A stretch of 6,932 nucleotides of DNA from the NCBI GenBank assembly GCA_016302705.1, contig JAEDNC010000049.1, positions 1-6,932 on the forward strand, read 5' to 3'. This document shows, in pieces, positions 1 through 5,977 of this stretch. Made by a program: the position numbers and the translations under genes. The stretch comes from Bacilli bacterium. Lineage in GTDB: Bacteria > Bacillota_I > Bacilli_A > RFN20 > CAG-826. The notes beneath the pieces are model-generated. The model was not told where the DNA came from. It was given only the letters and a program-made list of their open reading frames with translations, and searched no databases. How positions within the stretch are numbered: the stretch's first letter is position 1; each line of letters begins with the position of its first letter.

Positions 1-538
1 ATCATCTCTAAGAGATGCTTTTGCTATCTCTCCTCAAGATAATTTCCTTTTTAGTGGCTCTATTAAAGAAAATATTACATTTAACGAAGAAGAATATGAT
101 GAAGAGAAATTCTTCGCTGCTTTAGTTAATAGTGATGTGAAAAAAGATATTGATAACTTTGAAAATAAAGAAGATACATTCTTAGCGGAAAATGGAGCGA
201 CTATTTCTGGAGGACAAAAGCAAAGAATATCTTTAGCTAGAGCCTTTTATAAAGATTCTCCAATTTTAATCTTAGATGATGTTGTCAGTGCGGTCGATTT
301 AAAAACTGAAAAGAACATCTTAAAGAACTTAAAAAAGGCTAGAGAAGGTAAGACCACAATTATTGTCGCCTCTAGAGTTTCTACAGTTATGGGAACGGAT
401 AAAGTTATTGTTTTAAATAAAGGTAACTTAGAAGCTTTTGATTCTCCAAAGAATCTCCTTAAAACAAGTGATACATTCTCAAGAATGGTCCTTTTGCAAA
501 AATTAAGTAGTGGAAAGGAGGAAACAGTAAATGGCTGA
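1..538 (+). CDS. ABC exporter half-transporter with degenerate ATP site, C-terminal part (5' end outside window)
   Basis: The reading frame is open from base 2, so only the end of the ATP-binding domain is present; the membrane domain and Walker A lie upstream. The Q-loop (SPQDNFLFSGSI) is at about 29-64 and the ABC signature ISGGQKQR at 203-226 is canonical. Walker B (ILILDD, 263-280) has Asp at 278-280 where the catalytic Glu normally sits, and the switch His is replaced by Ser (ASR, codon 371-373). Loss of both residues is the hallmark of the degenerate-site subunit in heterodimeric exporters such as TM287/288, LmrCD and BmrCD. Its intact signature should complete the active site of the partner encoded immediately downstream, with which it overlaps by 8 nt (translational coupling). 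The GTG at 137 is internal, not a start. Substrate unknown; multidrug, lipid or peptide export are family possibilities. Confidence 0.93.
   Translation, partial: SSLRDAFAISPQDNFLFSGSIKENITFNEEEYDEEKFFAALVNSDVKKDIDNFENKEDTFLAENGATISGGQKQRISLARAFYKDSPILILDDVVSAVDLKTEKNILKNLKKAREGKTTIIVASRVSTVMGTDKVIVLNKGNLEAFDSPKNLLKTSDTFSRMVLLQKLSSGKEETVNG
514..524 (+). promoter_or_regulatory. Ribosome-binding site of the second ABC half-transporter
   Basis: AAAGGAGG lies about 8 nt before the ATG at 531, inside the end of the upstream ABC gene. This strong Shine-Dalgarno supports the ATG at 531 as the start, giving an 8-nt overlap with the upstream gene. Confidence 0.85.
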
Positions 539-2282
539 TCTTTTAGTTCAGAAAAAAATCTCTAATAAAGAGATGTTAAAAAGAACATGGAAATACATTT
601 CTAAAGAGAAAAAGGCATTTATTATTTCAATCCTTTTGATTCTTTTAAATGTCGGTTTAGGAGTTTTAACTCCTAGAGTGAATGGTTATTTCGCTGATTA
701 CATCATCGGAGATAATGTTGTACTCAATAATATCATTCTCATCGCTTTAACAGTGTTAGGAATTGCTTTATTCACTCAAACATTTGTCTTCCTAGAAAGC
801 ATGATTTTAACTAAGGCTGGTCAAAGAATTGTCTATTCTTTAAGAATGGAAGTTTTTGAGCATGTTGAGAACATGTCTCAAAACCAATTTAACGATATGG
901 CGGTTGGCTCTTTAGTTACGAGAGTCTGTTCATATACTTCTCAATTAAGCGAATTCTTTACAGGAACAGTAGTGAAGATTGCTAAAGACTTATTAACAGT
1001 TATAGCGACATATATTTGGATGATGGCCCTTTCTCCAACATTAGGGTTAATCATGTCTGGAGTGGTAGCTATTATCTTTATTATTTCTTTAATATTCTGG
1101 AAACAAGTTCATAAAATCTTTACTCGAGAAAGAGCACAGCTCTCAGACTTAAATAAGTTTTTAAATGAATCTCTTTCTGGCATGAAAATTATTCAACTCT
1201 TCAAAGAAGAAGAGAAATATAACAAAATCTTTAATAAAAAGAATCATGAATTCTTTAAAACTAAATATGCGATTACAGTTGCTTTCTCGCTTTATAGACC
1301 ATTAGTGTCATTAATCTATATTCTATCTGTTGCTTTAATTATTTATTTCGGTGTTACTTTAGGATTAAGCGCTGGTATTATCGTGAGCTTCTATTTATTC
1401 CTTAATTATTTCTTTGAACCTGTTCAATCTTTAGCGGATTCGCTTAATCATATCACACGTGCAACAAGCGCGATGGAAAGACTATACAACTTATTTGATA
1501 TCAAACCAGAAGTAGTCGACCATGTTAACGCGATTGAAGTTAATGAATTTAAAGGAAAGATTGAATTTAAACATGTCTATTTCTCTTATGATAAAGAAAA
1601 CTGGATTTTAAAAGACGTTTCCTTTGTCATCAATCCAAAAGAAACAGTCGCCTTTGTTGGCGCTACTGGAGCAGGTAAAACCACAATCCTTAACTTAATT
1701 GTTCGTAACTTCGATATTCAAGGCGGTCAAATCTTAATTGATGATATTGATATTAACGATATAAAACTCTCTTCATTAAGAAGAGGAGTAGGGCAAATGC
1801 TCCAAGATGTCTTCTTATTTACTGGAACAGTAAAAGATAACATCACTCTATTTGATGATTCTTATTCAGAAGAAGAAATTAATGATGCGATTAAATATGT
1901 TAACGCAGATTCATTTATTGAACATTTAGATAATGGATTAGAAGAGAAGATTGTTGAAAGAGGAGAAAATTTCTCCACAGGTCAAAGACAACTTCTCTCG
2001 TTTGCGAGAACTATCATCCATAAGCCTCAAATAATGATATTAGATGAAGCAACCGCGAATATTGACACTGAAACAGAATTAGTCATTCAAGAATCTCTAT
2101 CTAATATTAAAAATATTGGAACGATGTTAATAGTTGCCCATCGATTATCAACAATCCAAAACGCTGATAAGATTATTGTGCTATCTCATGGCGAAATTAT
2201 TGAAAGCGGTAATCACCAAGAATTATTAAAAAAACAAGGCTATTATTACAATCTTTATAAATTGCAATTTGAACAAAATTAA
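531..2282 (+). CDS. ABC exporter half-transporter, membrane domain fused to ATP-binding domain (canonical catalytic subunit)
   Basis: The 583-residue length is normal for a TMD-NBD half-transporter. Residues about 25-310 hold six hydrophobic membrane segments (type IV ABC exporter fold) and about 342-580 the nucleotide-binding domain. Visible motifs are A-loop Tyr353, Walker A GATGAGKT (377-384), Q-loop Gln425 in MLQDVFLFTG, Walker B ending Asp505 with catalytic Glu506 (LDEATANID), and switch His537 (AHRLST). Its signature is FSTGQ (481-485) rather than LSGGQ. This is the complementary pattern to the upstream gene: the canonical site uses this protein's Walker A/B and His with the neighbour's SGGQ, while the degenerate site pairs the neighbour's Asp/Ser with this altered signature. 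The proteins should form an obligate heterodimer in the cytoplasmic membrane exporting an unknown substrate. A terminator follows directly after the stop. Confidence 0.95.
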   Translation: MADLLVQKKISNKEMLKRTWKYISKEKKAFIISILLILLNVGLGVLTPRVNGYFADYIIGDNVVLNNIILIALTVLGIALFTQTFVFLESMILTKAGQRIVYSLRMEVFEHVENMSQNQFNDMAVGSLVTRVCSYTSQLSEFFTGTVVKIAKDLLTVIATYIWMMALSPTLGLIMSGVVAIIFIISLIFWKQVHKIFTRERAQLSDLNKFLNESLSGMKIIQLFKEEEKYNKIFNKKNHEFFKTKYAITVAFSLYRPLVSLIYILSVALIIYFGVTLGLSAGIIVSFYLFLNYFFEPVQSLADSLNHITRATSAMERLYNLFDIKPEVVDHVNAIEVNEFKGKIEFKHVYFSYDKENWILKDVSFVINPKETVAFVGATGAGKTTILNLIVRNFDIQGGQILIDDIDINDIKLSSLRRGVGQMLQDVFLFTGTVKDNITLFDDSYSEEEINDAIKYVNADSFIEHLDNGLEEKIVERGENFSTGQRQLLSFARTIIHKPQIMILDEATANIDTETELVIQESLSNIKNIGTMLIVAHRLSTIQNADKIIVLSHGEIIESGNHQELLKKQGYYYNLYKLQFEQN

Positions 2283-2283
2283 A

Positions 2284-2306
2284 AGGACTCATTTGAGTCC
2301 TCTTTT
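2284..2306. terminator. Bidirectional intrinsic terminator between ABC operon and tRNA operon
   Basis: An 8-bp perfect stem, AGGACTCA (2284-2291) and TGAGTCCT (2294-2301), is followed by CTTTTT on the plus strand and preceded by AAAA, which gives a short T-tract on the minus strand. It lies between the ABC stop codon and the CCA end of tRNA-Leu, so it probably ends both convergent transcripts. Confidence 0.85.
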
Positions 2307-2314
2307 TCACAAAC

Positions 2315-2402
2315 TGGTGCCCGGGACCGGAATCGAACCGGTACGGTTTATACAACCGCAAGATTTTAAGTCTTGTGCGTCTACCTGTTCCGCCACCTGG
2401 GC
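2315..2402 (-). tRNA. tRNA-Leu (anticodon TAA)
   Basis: Class II tRNA of 88 nt, last gene of the operon. The anticodon stem CAAGA/TCTTG closes the loop CTTAAAA, giving anticodon TAA. The long variable arm and the T-arm ACCGG-TTCGATT-CCGGT are intact, the discriminator is A, and CCA is encoded. The acceptor arms are GCCCAGG and CCCGGGC, which leaves an A5-C68 mismatch; GCCCGGG would pair fully. The gap to tRNA-Lys is 9 nt. Confidence 0.96.
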
Positions 2403-2411
2403 AATAAAGTT

Positions 2412-2487
2412 TGGTGACTCGCCGGAGATTCGAACTCCGGACCCCTTGATTAAAAGTCAAGTGCTCTACCGACTGAGCTAGAGAGTG
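2412..2487 (-). tRNA. tRNA-Lys (anticodon TTT) with acceptor-stem mismatches
   Basis: A 76-nt tRNA with D-stem GCTC/GAGC, anticodon stem CTTGA/TCAAG around the loop CTTTTAA (anticodon TTT), T-arm CGGAG-TTCGAAT-CTCCG, discriminator A and encoded CCA. The acceptor 5' strand reads CACTCTC against the 3' strand GCGAGTC: positions 2-5 and 7 pair, but 1-72 is C-C and 6-67 is T-C. A fully paired version would begin GACTCGC. The body of the tRNA is otherwise standard. It may be a functional odd tRNA, a decaying copy, or a consensus error in the assembly. The gap to tRNA-Gln is 7 nt. Confidence 0.93.
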
Positions 2488-2494
2488 AAGTTTT

Positions 2495-2569
2495 TGGCTG
2501 GGGTGGCTGGGATTGAACCAACGAATGTCAGAGTCAAAGTCTGATGCCTTACCTCTTGGCTACACCCCA
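2495..2569 (-). tRNA. tRNA-Gln (anticodon TTG)
   Basis: A 75-nt tRNA with perfectly paired acceptor TGGGGTG/CACCCCA. The T1-A72 pair is typical of bacterial tRNA-Gln. The anticodon loop CTTTGAC within TCAGA/TCTGA gives TTG. T-arm GTTGG-TTCAATC-CCAGC, discriminator G, CCA encoded. Confidence 0.97.
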
Positions 2570-2580
2570 ATAAACCTTAA

Positions 2581-2665
2581 TGGTGGGAGGGGGCAGATTC
2601 GAACTGCCGAAACCGGAGGTAACAGATTTACAGTCTGCCGCGTTTAGCCACTTCGCTACCCTCCC
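2581..2665 (-). tRNA. tRNA-Tyr (anticodon GTA)
   Basis: An 85-nt class II tRNA with the long variable arm characteristic of bacterial tRNA-Tyr. Acceptor GGGAGGG/CCCTCCC is fully paired. The anticodon loop CTGTAAA gives GTA. T-arm GGCAG-TTCGAAT-CTGCC, discriminator A, CCA encoded. It is 11 nt upstream of tRNA-Gln and 22 nt downstream of tRNA-Val. Confidence 0.97.
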
Positions 2666-2687
2666 AAGATTGGGTTTTTGCGCATTG

Positions 2688-2763
2688 TGGTGGATGCTGA
2701 GGGGCTCGAACCCCCGACCTCCGCCGTGTAAAGGCGATGCTCTCCCAGCTGAGCTAAGCATCC
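2688..2763 (-). tRNA. tRNA-Val (anticodon TAC), first gene of the operon
   Basis: A 76-nt tRNA with perfectly paired acceptor GGATGCT/AGCATCC, anticodon stem TCGCC/GGCGG around the loop TTTACAC (anticodon TAC), T-arm GGGGG-TTCGAGC-CCCTC, discriminator A and encoded CCA. It is promoter-proximal, about 16 nt downstream of the predicted transcription start. Confidence 0.97.
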
Positions 2764-2786
2764 GCTTTTGCAGATACGCGATAATT

Positions 2787-2815
2787 AATATATCATTACG
2801 ATATATATAAATCAA
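2787..2815 (-). promoter_or_regulatory. Promoter of the Val-Tyr-Gln-Lys-Leu tRNA operon
   Basis: On the minus strand, -35 TTGATT (2810-2815) and -10 TATATT (2787-2792) are separated by exactly 17 bp. Transcription would start near 2780, leaving a short leader before tRNA-Val. The -35 box sits directly beside the T-tract of the terminator of the upstream membrane gene, so the tRNA operon is insulated and separately driven. Confidence 0.8.
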
Positions 2816-2846
2816 TAAAAAAATCGTCATTTTTTCAGACGATTTT
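2816..2846 (-). terminator. Intrinsic terminator of the split membrane-protein gene
   Basis: The stem arms AAAATCGTC (2820-2828) and GACGATTTT (2838-2846) enclose a 9-nt loop. On the minus strand the hairpin runs straight into a 7-T tract. It lies about 58 nt downstream of the membrane gene's stop at 2904 and immediately before the tRNA promoter. Confidence 0.82.
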
Positions 2847-2857
2847 CTAATATCTTA

Positions 2858-2875
2858 AACTATATTAATATAGTT
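2858..2875. repeat. 18-bp perfect palindrome downstream of the membrane gene
   Basis: AACTATATTAATATAGTT is its own reverse complement with no spacer. It lies between the membrane-gene stop and its terminator hairpin. It is very AT-rich, so it may be only a weak hairpin, but the symmetry is complete over 9 bp per arm. No function is assigned. Confidence 0.6.
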
Positions 2876-2903
2876 AACGTTTTCTTATTACTGACTATTC
2901 TAT

Positions 2904-4063
2904 TTATAAATGTATAAAACGAAGATCAGCAAAATAAGTTAAGAGGTTTATTGTGACTGTTGCTAGGCAAATTATGGACATCGCAATGATTTCTTTTTTG
3001 CTTAATTTAAATGTACCTTTTATTAGAGATTCTAATGGATAATATGCTAACACTAATAAAGCCATTAAAACAAAGAAAGCTACTTTTGCTTGAGGATAGG
3101 ATGCACCATAATAGCCAATACATAATCCAACAATAACAAATGAAATATGAATGATATTATTTTTGATGAAGTTTCCAAATAATGATACCTTTCCTTCGCT
3201 TTCTTTCTTTAAAGAAATATAAGAGAAAACGCCCACTATAATATAGGCAAGTAAACAAATGAATAATAAAAATGATGGGAATATATTTCCACTAAGTGTA
3301 GCGGAAATTCTTGCATTTACTACTTCATAGCCTTCCTCGATTAATCCATAAAACATTACATTGATGAACTCTATGCTTCCAATCATTGATGATGAATAAA
3401 GTGCTGGTGAAAACATAAAAGAGAACAAGAATGATGAATCAGGAATAATCGCTTTTATTAATACAGAAACGAACCAAAGTGGAATACTGGCTAAAAACGT
3501 TAAAGCTAGTTGACCCATAACTAAGTAAACAAGGGACTTAATAAAGTTGCTGCTTCTAGTAATTAAGAAAGTAGTAATAGTGTAATTTACAATTCCATAA
3601 AGACACAAAACAATGAAAGCAGGTATAAAATAGACAAAATTATAGAAAATGTGAACGTGGTCTTCTGGATCTATATTTATTGTTAAACCATAAGATTGCC
3701 TTATAAGAACAATAATGATGTAAAGTATAAAACCGACAAAAAAGATAATTAGGGAAGAAAAAGCATGAATAAATTGTTGTGTTTATTTCTTTTTTCTTCA
3801 TCTAATTGAAAACCATCTTTTTCTTTGTTTTTAAAGAAATGAGTGGAGTTTGCAAAATATGAGAAAGTAACAGTCGCAACCATCAAGAATATTGCTGAAA
3901 AAATAAGATACAATCTATTTACAAACAAAAAATTTAATTCGCTTTTATTGATAATTGTGGCACTCATAAAAGCCAATAAAATGCTGGCGATAACATATAA
4001 AGCGCTAAACACAATCAAAATCATTTTATTTTTCTTTAAGTAATTCAATAAGTATTGTTTCAT
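2904..4063 (-). pseudogene. Multi-spanning membrane protein, ABC-2-permease-like, split by a frameshift
   Basis: The 5' part reads from ATG 4063 to a stop at 3749-3751. The 3' part is open in another frame from just after a stop at 3783-3785 down to the stop at 2904. Joined by restoring one base in 3752-3782, they give one protein of about 386 residues with 8-9 hydrophobic segments: two in the first part, the rest in the second. The second part stays open and strongly hydrophobic for about 290 codons but has no ATG or ribosome-binding site near its beginning, which argues against an independent gene. The start at ATG 4063 (MKQYLLNYLKKN, a positively charged N-terminus before the first membrane segment) is preferred over TTG 4117, because that TTG is part of the -35 box. 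Topology and the C-terminal motif YYPLESLIKGTFKLSKKE recall ABC-2-type permeases of Bacillota; no ATPase gene is adjacent. The split may be true inactivation, phase variation or a sequencing error. The family call is tentative. Confidence 0.75.
3752..3782 (-). other. Interval containing the frameshift of the membrane gene
   Basis: Upstream of 3783 the 3' frame is closed by a TAA (3783-3785), and downstream of 3752 the 5' frame is closed by a TAA (3749-3751), so the shift must lie between them. On the minus strand the interval starts with ACACAACAA, a short CAA-type repeat in which loss of one base is a plausible cause. The nearby A6 run (about 3790-3795) lies before the closing TAA and so cannot be the site of a simple slip. 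Confidence 0.7.
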
Positions 4064-4118
4064 ATTGATTTTTACCAGTCCGCAACAATTATATGACCGT
4101 TCTTTTTGTAAAATCAAT
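4064..4118 (-). promoter_or_regulatory. Promoter of the split membrane gene, bracketed by an inverted repeat
   Basis: On the minus strand, -35 TTGATT (4112-4117) and a perfect -10 TATAAT (4088-4093) are separated by 18 bp, putting the start near 4081 and leaving about 18 nt before the ATG at 4063. No good Shine-Dalgarno is seen in this leader. Two arms flank the promoter: GTAAAATCAAT (4108-4118, containing the -35) and ATTGATTTTTAC (4064-4075, ending next to the start codon). They are inverted copies with a single extra base, 32 nt apart, and could be paired operator half-sites. Confidence 0.7.
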
Positions 4119-4183
4119 TTAGAAATGAGAAAAAAATACTGAATTAATCTAAAAAAATAAACGCAGGAAAATGGGATTTTATA

Positions 4184-4214
4184 GATAAAAAAATCGCCAT
4201 ATCTCAGGCGATTT
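4184..4214 (-). terminator. Intrinsic terminator of the S1-pgi operon
   Basis: The arms AAATCGCC (4191-4198) and GGCGATTT (4207-4214) form an 8-bp stem with an 8-nt loop, followed on the minus strand by a run of seven Ts. It begins about 20 nt after the pgi stop. The rest of 4118-4234 holds nothing else recognisable. Confidence 0.87.
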
Positions 4215-4234
4215 AGTTTAAATGTGGTTTATAA

Positions 4235-5515
4235 TTAATAACCTTTTTTGCCAAGAAGGTGGAACATATTTTTCTTATAGATTTCAACACCTGGTTGGTT
4301 GAATGGATTAATTTCGAGTAAATATGCGCTCATAGCACAGGCTCTCATAAAGAAGTAGAAAAGATAGCCAAGTGTTTTAGCGTCCATCTTATCGATGGTA
4401 ATAATGTTGCATGGAACGCCTCCATCAACTTCGTGAGCCTTTAATGTACCTTGATAGGCCATTTGGTTGACATAAGATAATTTCTTACCTGCTAAGTAAT
4501 TAAGTCCATCTAAGTCATCTTTATCACTTGGGATAACGACATCATCATTTGGATTCATAACATTGAGGATAGTTTCAAACAAGATTGGAGAACCATCTTG
4601 GACGAATTGTCCTAAGGAGTGGAGGTCTGTTGAGAAAGTAACACTTGTTGGGAGTAAACCTTTCTTTTCTTTTCCTTCGCTTTCTCCAAATAATTGTTTT
4701 AACCATTCAGAGATTTGACTCATTTGTGGTTCGTATGTGACATACATTTCTACTGGGTGAGAATGACGATACATATAATCTCTACTTACTGCGTAGCGGT
4801 AGCACATATTGGTTTTAAGATCTGCGTTATCAAACTCTTTTTGCGCTTCTTGAGCGCCTTTAAGCATAGCTTTGACATCGACTCCTGCTGCGGCAAGTGG
4901 GAATAGACCAACCGGAGTAAGAACGGAATATCTTCCTCCGATATTCCCTGGAAGGACATATGTTGAATATCCTTCTTGATTACATAATGTTTTAAGAGCG
5001 CCTTTTTCTTTATCAGTAACTGCAAAGATGGATTTCCTTGCTTCTTCTTTACCGACTTTTTCTTCAAGTAAGCTCTTTAATAATCTAAAGGCAATTGAAG
5101 TTTCGGTAGTGGTGCCACTTTTGGAAATAACATTAATTGCAAATTTCTTATCTTTAAGATATTCAAGGACTTGGTAAGTGTAGTTTGGAGAGAATGTTTG
5201 ACCCATGAAAATGATTTCTGGTTTATCTACTCCTTTGATACCTTTTAAAGCATCTAGGGCACTTCTTGCTCCTAGATAGGAGCCTCCAATACCTGCAACC
5301 ACTAAAACATCAAAGTTTTCTCTAACATATTTAGCGTCATTAATTAATCTTTCTAATTCTTCTTTATCGTAATTATTTGGCCAATCAACCCAGCCAAGGA
5401 AGTCATTACCTGCCCCTGTCTTTTCATTAATCATTTTGTTGATAGAAGCAACCTTGTCACTATATTTAGCAATTTCTTCTTCGTTAATGACATTACTAAC
5501 GTCGACTTTAATCAT
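4235..5515 (-). CDS. pgi: Glucose-6-phosphate isomerase
   Basis: Cytoplasmic enzyme interconverting glucose 6-phosphate and fructose 6-phosphate, the second step of glycolysis and a link to gluconeogenesis. The 426-residue length is close to the short bacterial PGI form of Bacillota (about 450). Visible family motifs: VVAGIGGSYLGARSA (72-86), the sugar-phosphate-binding loop SKSGTTTE (131-138), NIGGRYSVLTPVGLFPLAAA (191-210, overlapping PGI signature 1), the catalytic Glu region FGESEGK (E278), His299 in STDLHSLGQ, and PGI signature 2 at about 400-417 with Lys414 in NQPGVEIYKKN. No key residue is missing. ATG 5515 is supported by AAGGAGA (minus strand of 5521-5527). The gene overlaps the upstream S1-domain gene by 8 nt, so the two are probably co-transcribed and translationally coupled. 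Confidence 0.98.
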   Translation of the reverse strand: MIKVDVSNVINEEEIAKYSDKVASINKMINEKTGAGNDFLGWVDWPNNYDKEELERLINDAKYVRENFDVLVVAGIGGSYLGARSALDALKGIKGVDKPEIIFMGQTFSPNYTYQVLEYLKDKKFAINVISKSGTTTETSIAFRLLKSLLEEKVGKEEARKSIFAVTDKEKGALKTLCNQEGYSTYVLPGNIGGRYSVLTPVGLFPLAAAGVDVKAMLKGAQEAQKEFDNADLKTNMCYRYAVSRDYMYRHSHPVEMYVTYEPQMSQISEWLKQLFGESEGKEKKGLLPTSVTFSTDLHSLGQFVQDGSPILFETILNVMNPNDDVVIPSDKDDLDGLNYLAGKKLSYVNQMAYQGTLKAHEVDGGVPCNIITIDKMDAKTLGYLFYFFMRACAMSAYLLEINPFNQPGVEIYKKNMFHLLGKKGY

Positions 5516-5885
5516 TGTTTTCTCCTTTTGCTTTTTCTAATGTAGCGTTTATCCATTCAGGAAGTTTTTCTTCTAGATCGGTGAAGTCTGCTTCATCGAA
5601 TTGAGGAATACTTCTTGAAGAACTATTGTGTGTAGAATATCTTTCTTCTTCTGGAACAGCTTTATATGAGACTCTTAAAAATCCATTAGAAGAATCAATC
5701 GAAAGAACTTTGACTTTGATTTCATCTCCGATAGAACCAAATTTCTCAATATCTCTAATATAGCCATCAGATAATTCAGAGATATGAAGGAGTCCATTAA
5801 CTCCACCTTCAAAAGAAAGGAATAAGGCATAAGGTCTTATTTGATTTACTTTACCGATTAAGATATCTCCGACTTTGAAATTCAT
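5508..5885 (-). CDS. yugI: S1-domain RNA-binding protein, GSP13/YugI/CvfD-like
   Basis: A 125-residue soluble protein. Residues about 4-75 form one S1 (OB-fold) RNA-binding domain: VGDILIGKVNQIRPYALFLS, then GLLHISELS (31-39), then a core ending in FLRVSYKAV (69-77). A polar linker (about 78-97) leads to a short C-terminal segment LEEKLPEWINATLEK, which resembles the end of the Bacillota general stress protein 13 group. Family members (B. subtilis YugI, pneumococcal CvfD) associate with ribosomes or RNA and act in post-transcriptional or stress control. In B. subtilis yugI lies close to pgi, which agrees with the arrangement here. Its stop overlaps the pgi ATG by 8 nt, and its last codons contain the pgi ribosome-binding site. 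No Shine-Dalgarno is visible before ATG 5885. The family is firm; the exact orthologue name is an inference. Confidence 0.9.
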   Translation of the reverse strand: MNFKVGDILIGKVNQIRPYALFLSFEGGVNGLLHISELSDGYIRDIEKFGSIGDEIKVKVLSIDSSNGFLRVSYKAVPEEERYSTHNSSSRSIPQFDEADFTDLEEKLPEWINATLEKAKGENND

Positions 5886-5891
5886 AAATAT

Positions 5892-5920
5892 AATTTATCA
5901 CTATGAAATTAACTAGTGAA
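5892..5920 (-). promoter_or_regulatory. Probable promoter of the S1-pgi operon (possibly leaderless)
   Basis: On the minus strand, -35 TTCACT (5915-5920), a 17-bp spacer ending in an extended TG, and -10 TAAATT (5892-5897). The start would fall at about 5885-5886, on or next to the first base of the S1 gene's ATG. Together with the missing Shine-Dalgarno this suggests a leaderless or very short-leader mRNA. AT-richness makes other -10 choices possible. Confidence 0.5.
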
Positions 5921-5928
5921 ATAAAAAC

Positions 5929-5970
5929 ATAAAAAAATGACCTAATTCAAAAATAAGGTCATTGTTTTTT
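5929..5970 (-). terminator. Intrinsic terminator of the HAD phosphatase gene
   Basis: Stem AATGACCT (5936-5943) and AGGTCATT (5956-5963) with a 12-nt loop, followed on the minus strand by seven Ts. The plus strand also has a T-tract (GTTTTTT), so it may act in both directions. It separates the phosphatase from the S1-pgi operon. Confidence 0.85.
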
Positions 5971-5977
5971 CTATTGA

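Noticed and set aside
2197..2830. Open frames on both strands across the tRNA cluster
   Set aside because: They run through five well-formed tRNA genes and their products show only translated tRNA sequence. They are not proteins.
2904..3608. Independent gene starting at TTG 3608
   Set aside because: The frame is open and hydrophobic for more than 170 bases upstream of this TTG, with no ribosome-binding site at it. It is the 3' part of the split gene.
3789..3796. Programmed -1 frameshifting at the A6 run before the break in the membrane gene
   Set aside because: A -1 slip there would run straight into the TAA at 3783-3785, so it cannot produce the joined protein.
3843..4043. Short plus-strand open frame inside the membrane gene
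   Set aside because: It is antisense to the hydrophobic N-terminal part of the membrane gene, with no ribosome-binding site or recognisable motif.
4064..4117. Extended N-terminus of the membrane gene from TTG 4117
   Set aside because: The TTG is the start of the -35 hexamer, and the interval contains a perfect TATAAT with correct spacing. The added residues are not hydrophobic and there is no ribosome-binding site upstream. ATG 4063 is the better start.
4715..5067. Open frames in other phases within pgi
   Set aside because: They lie wholly inside a strongly supported pgi gene and show no domain.
5508..5885. S1 protein as ribosomal protein S1 or polynucleotide phosphorylase fragment
   Set aside because: It has a single S1 domain near the N-terminus, a complete short reading frame and a GSP13-like C-terminal tail, with no sign of truncation.
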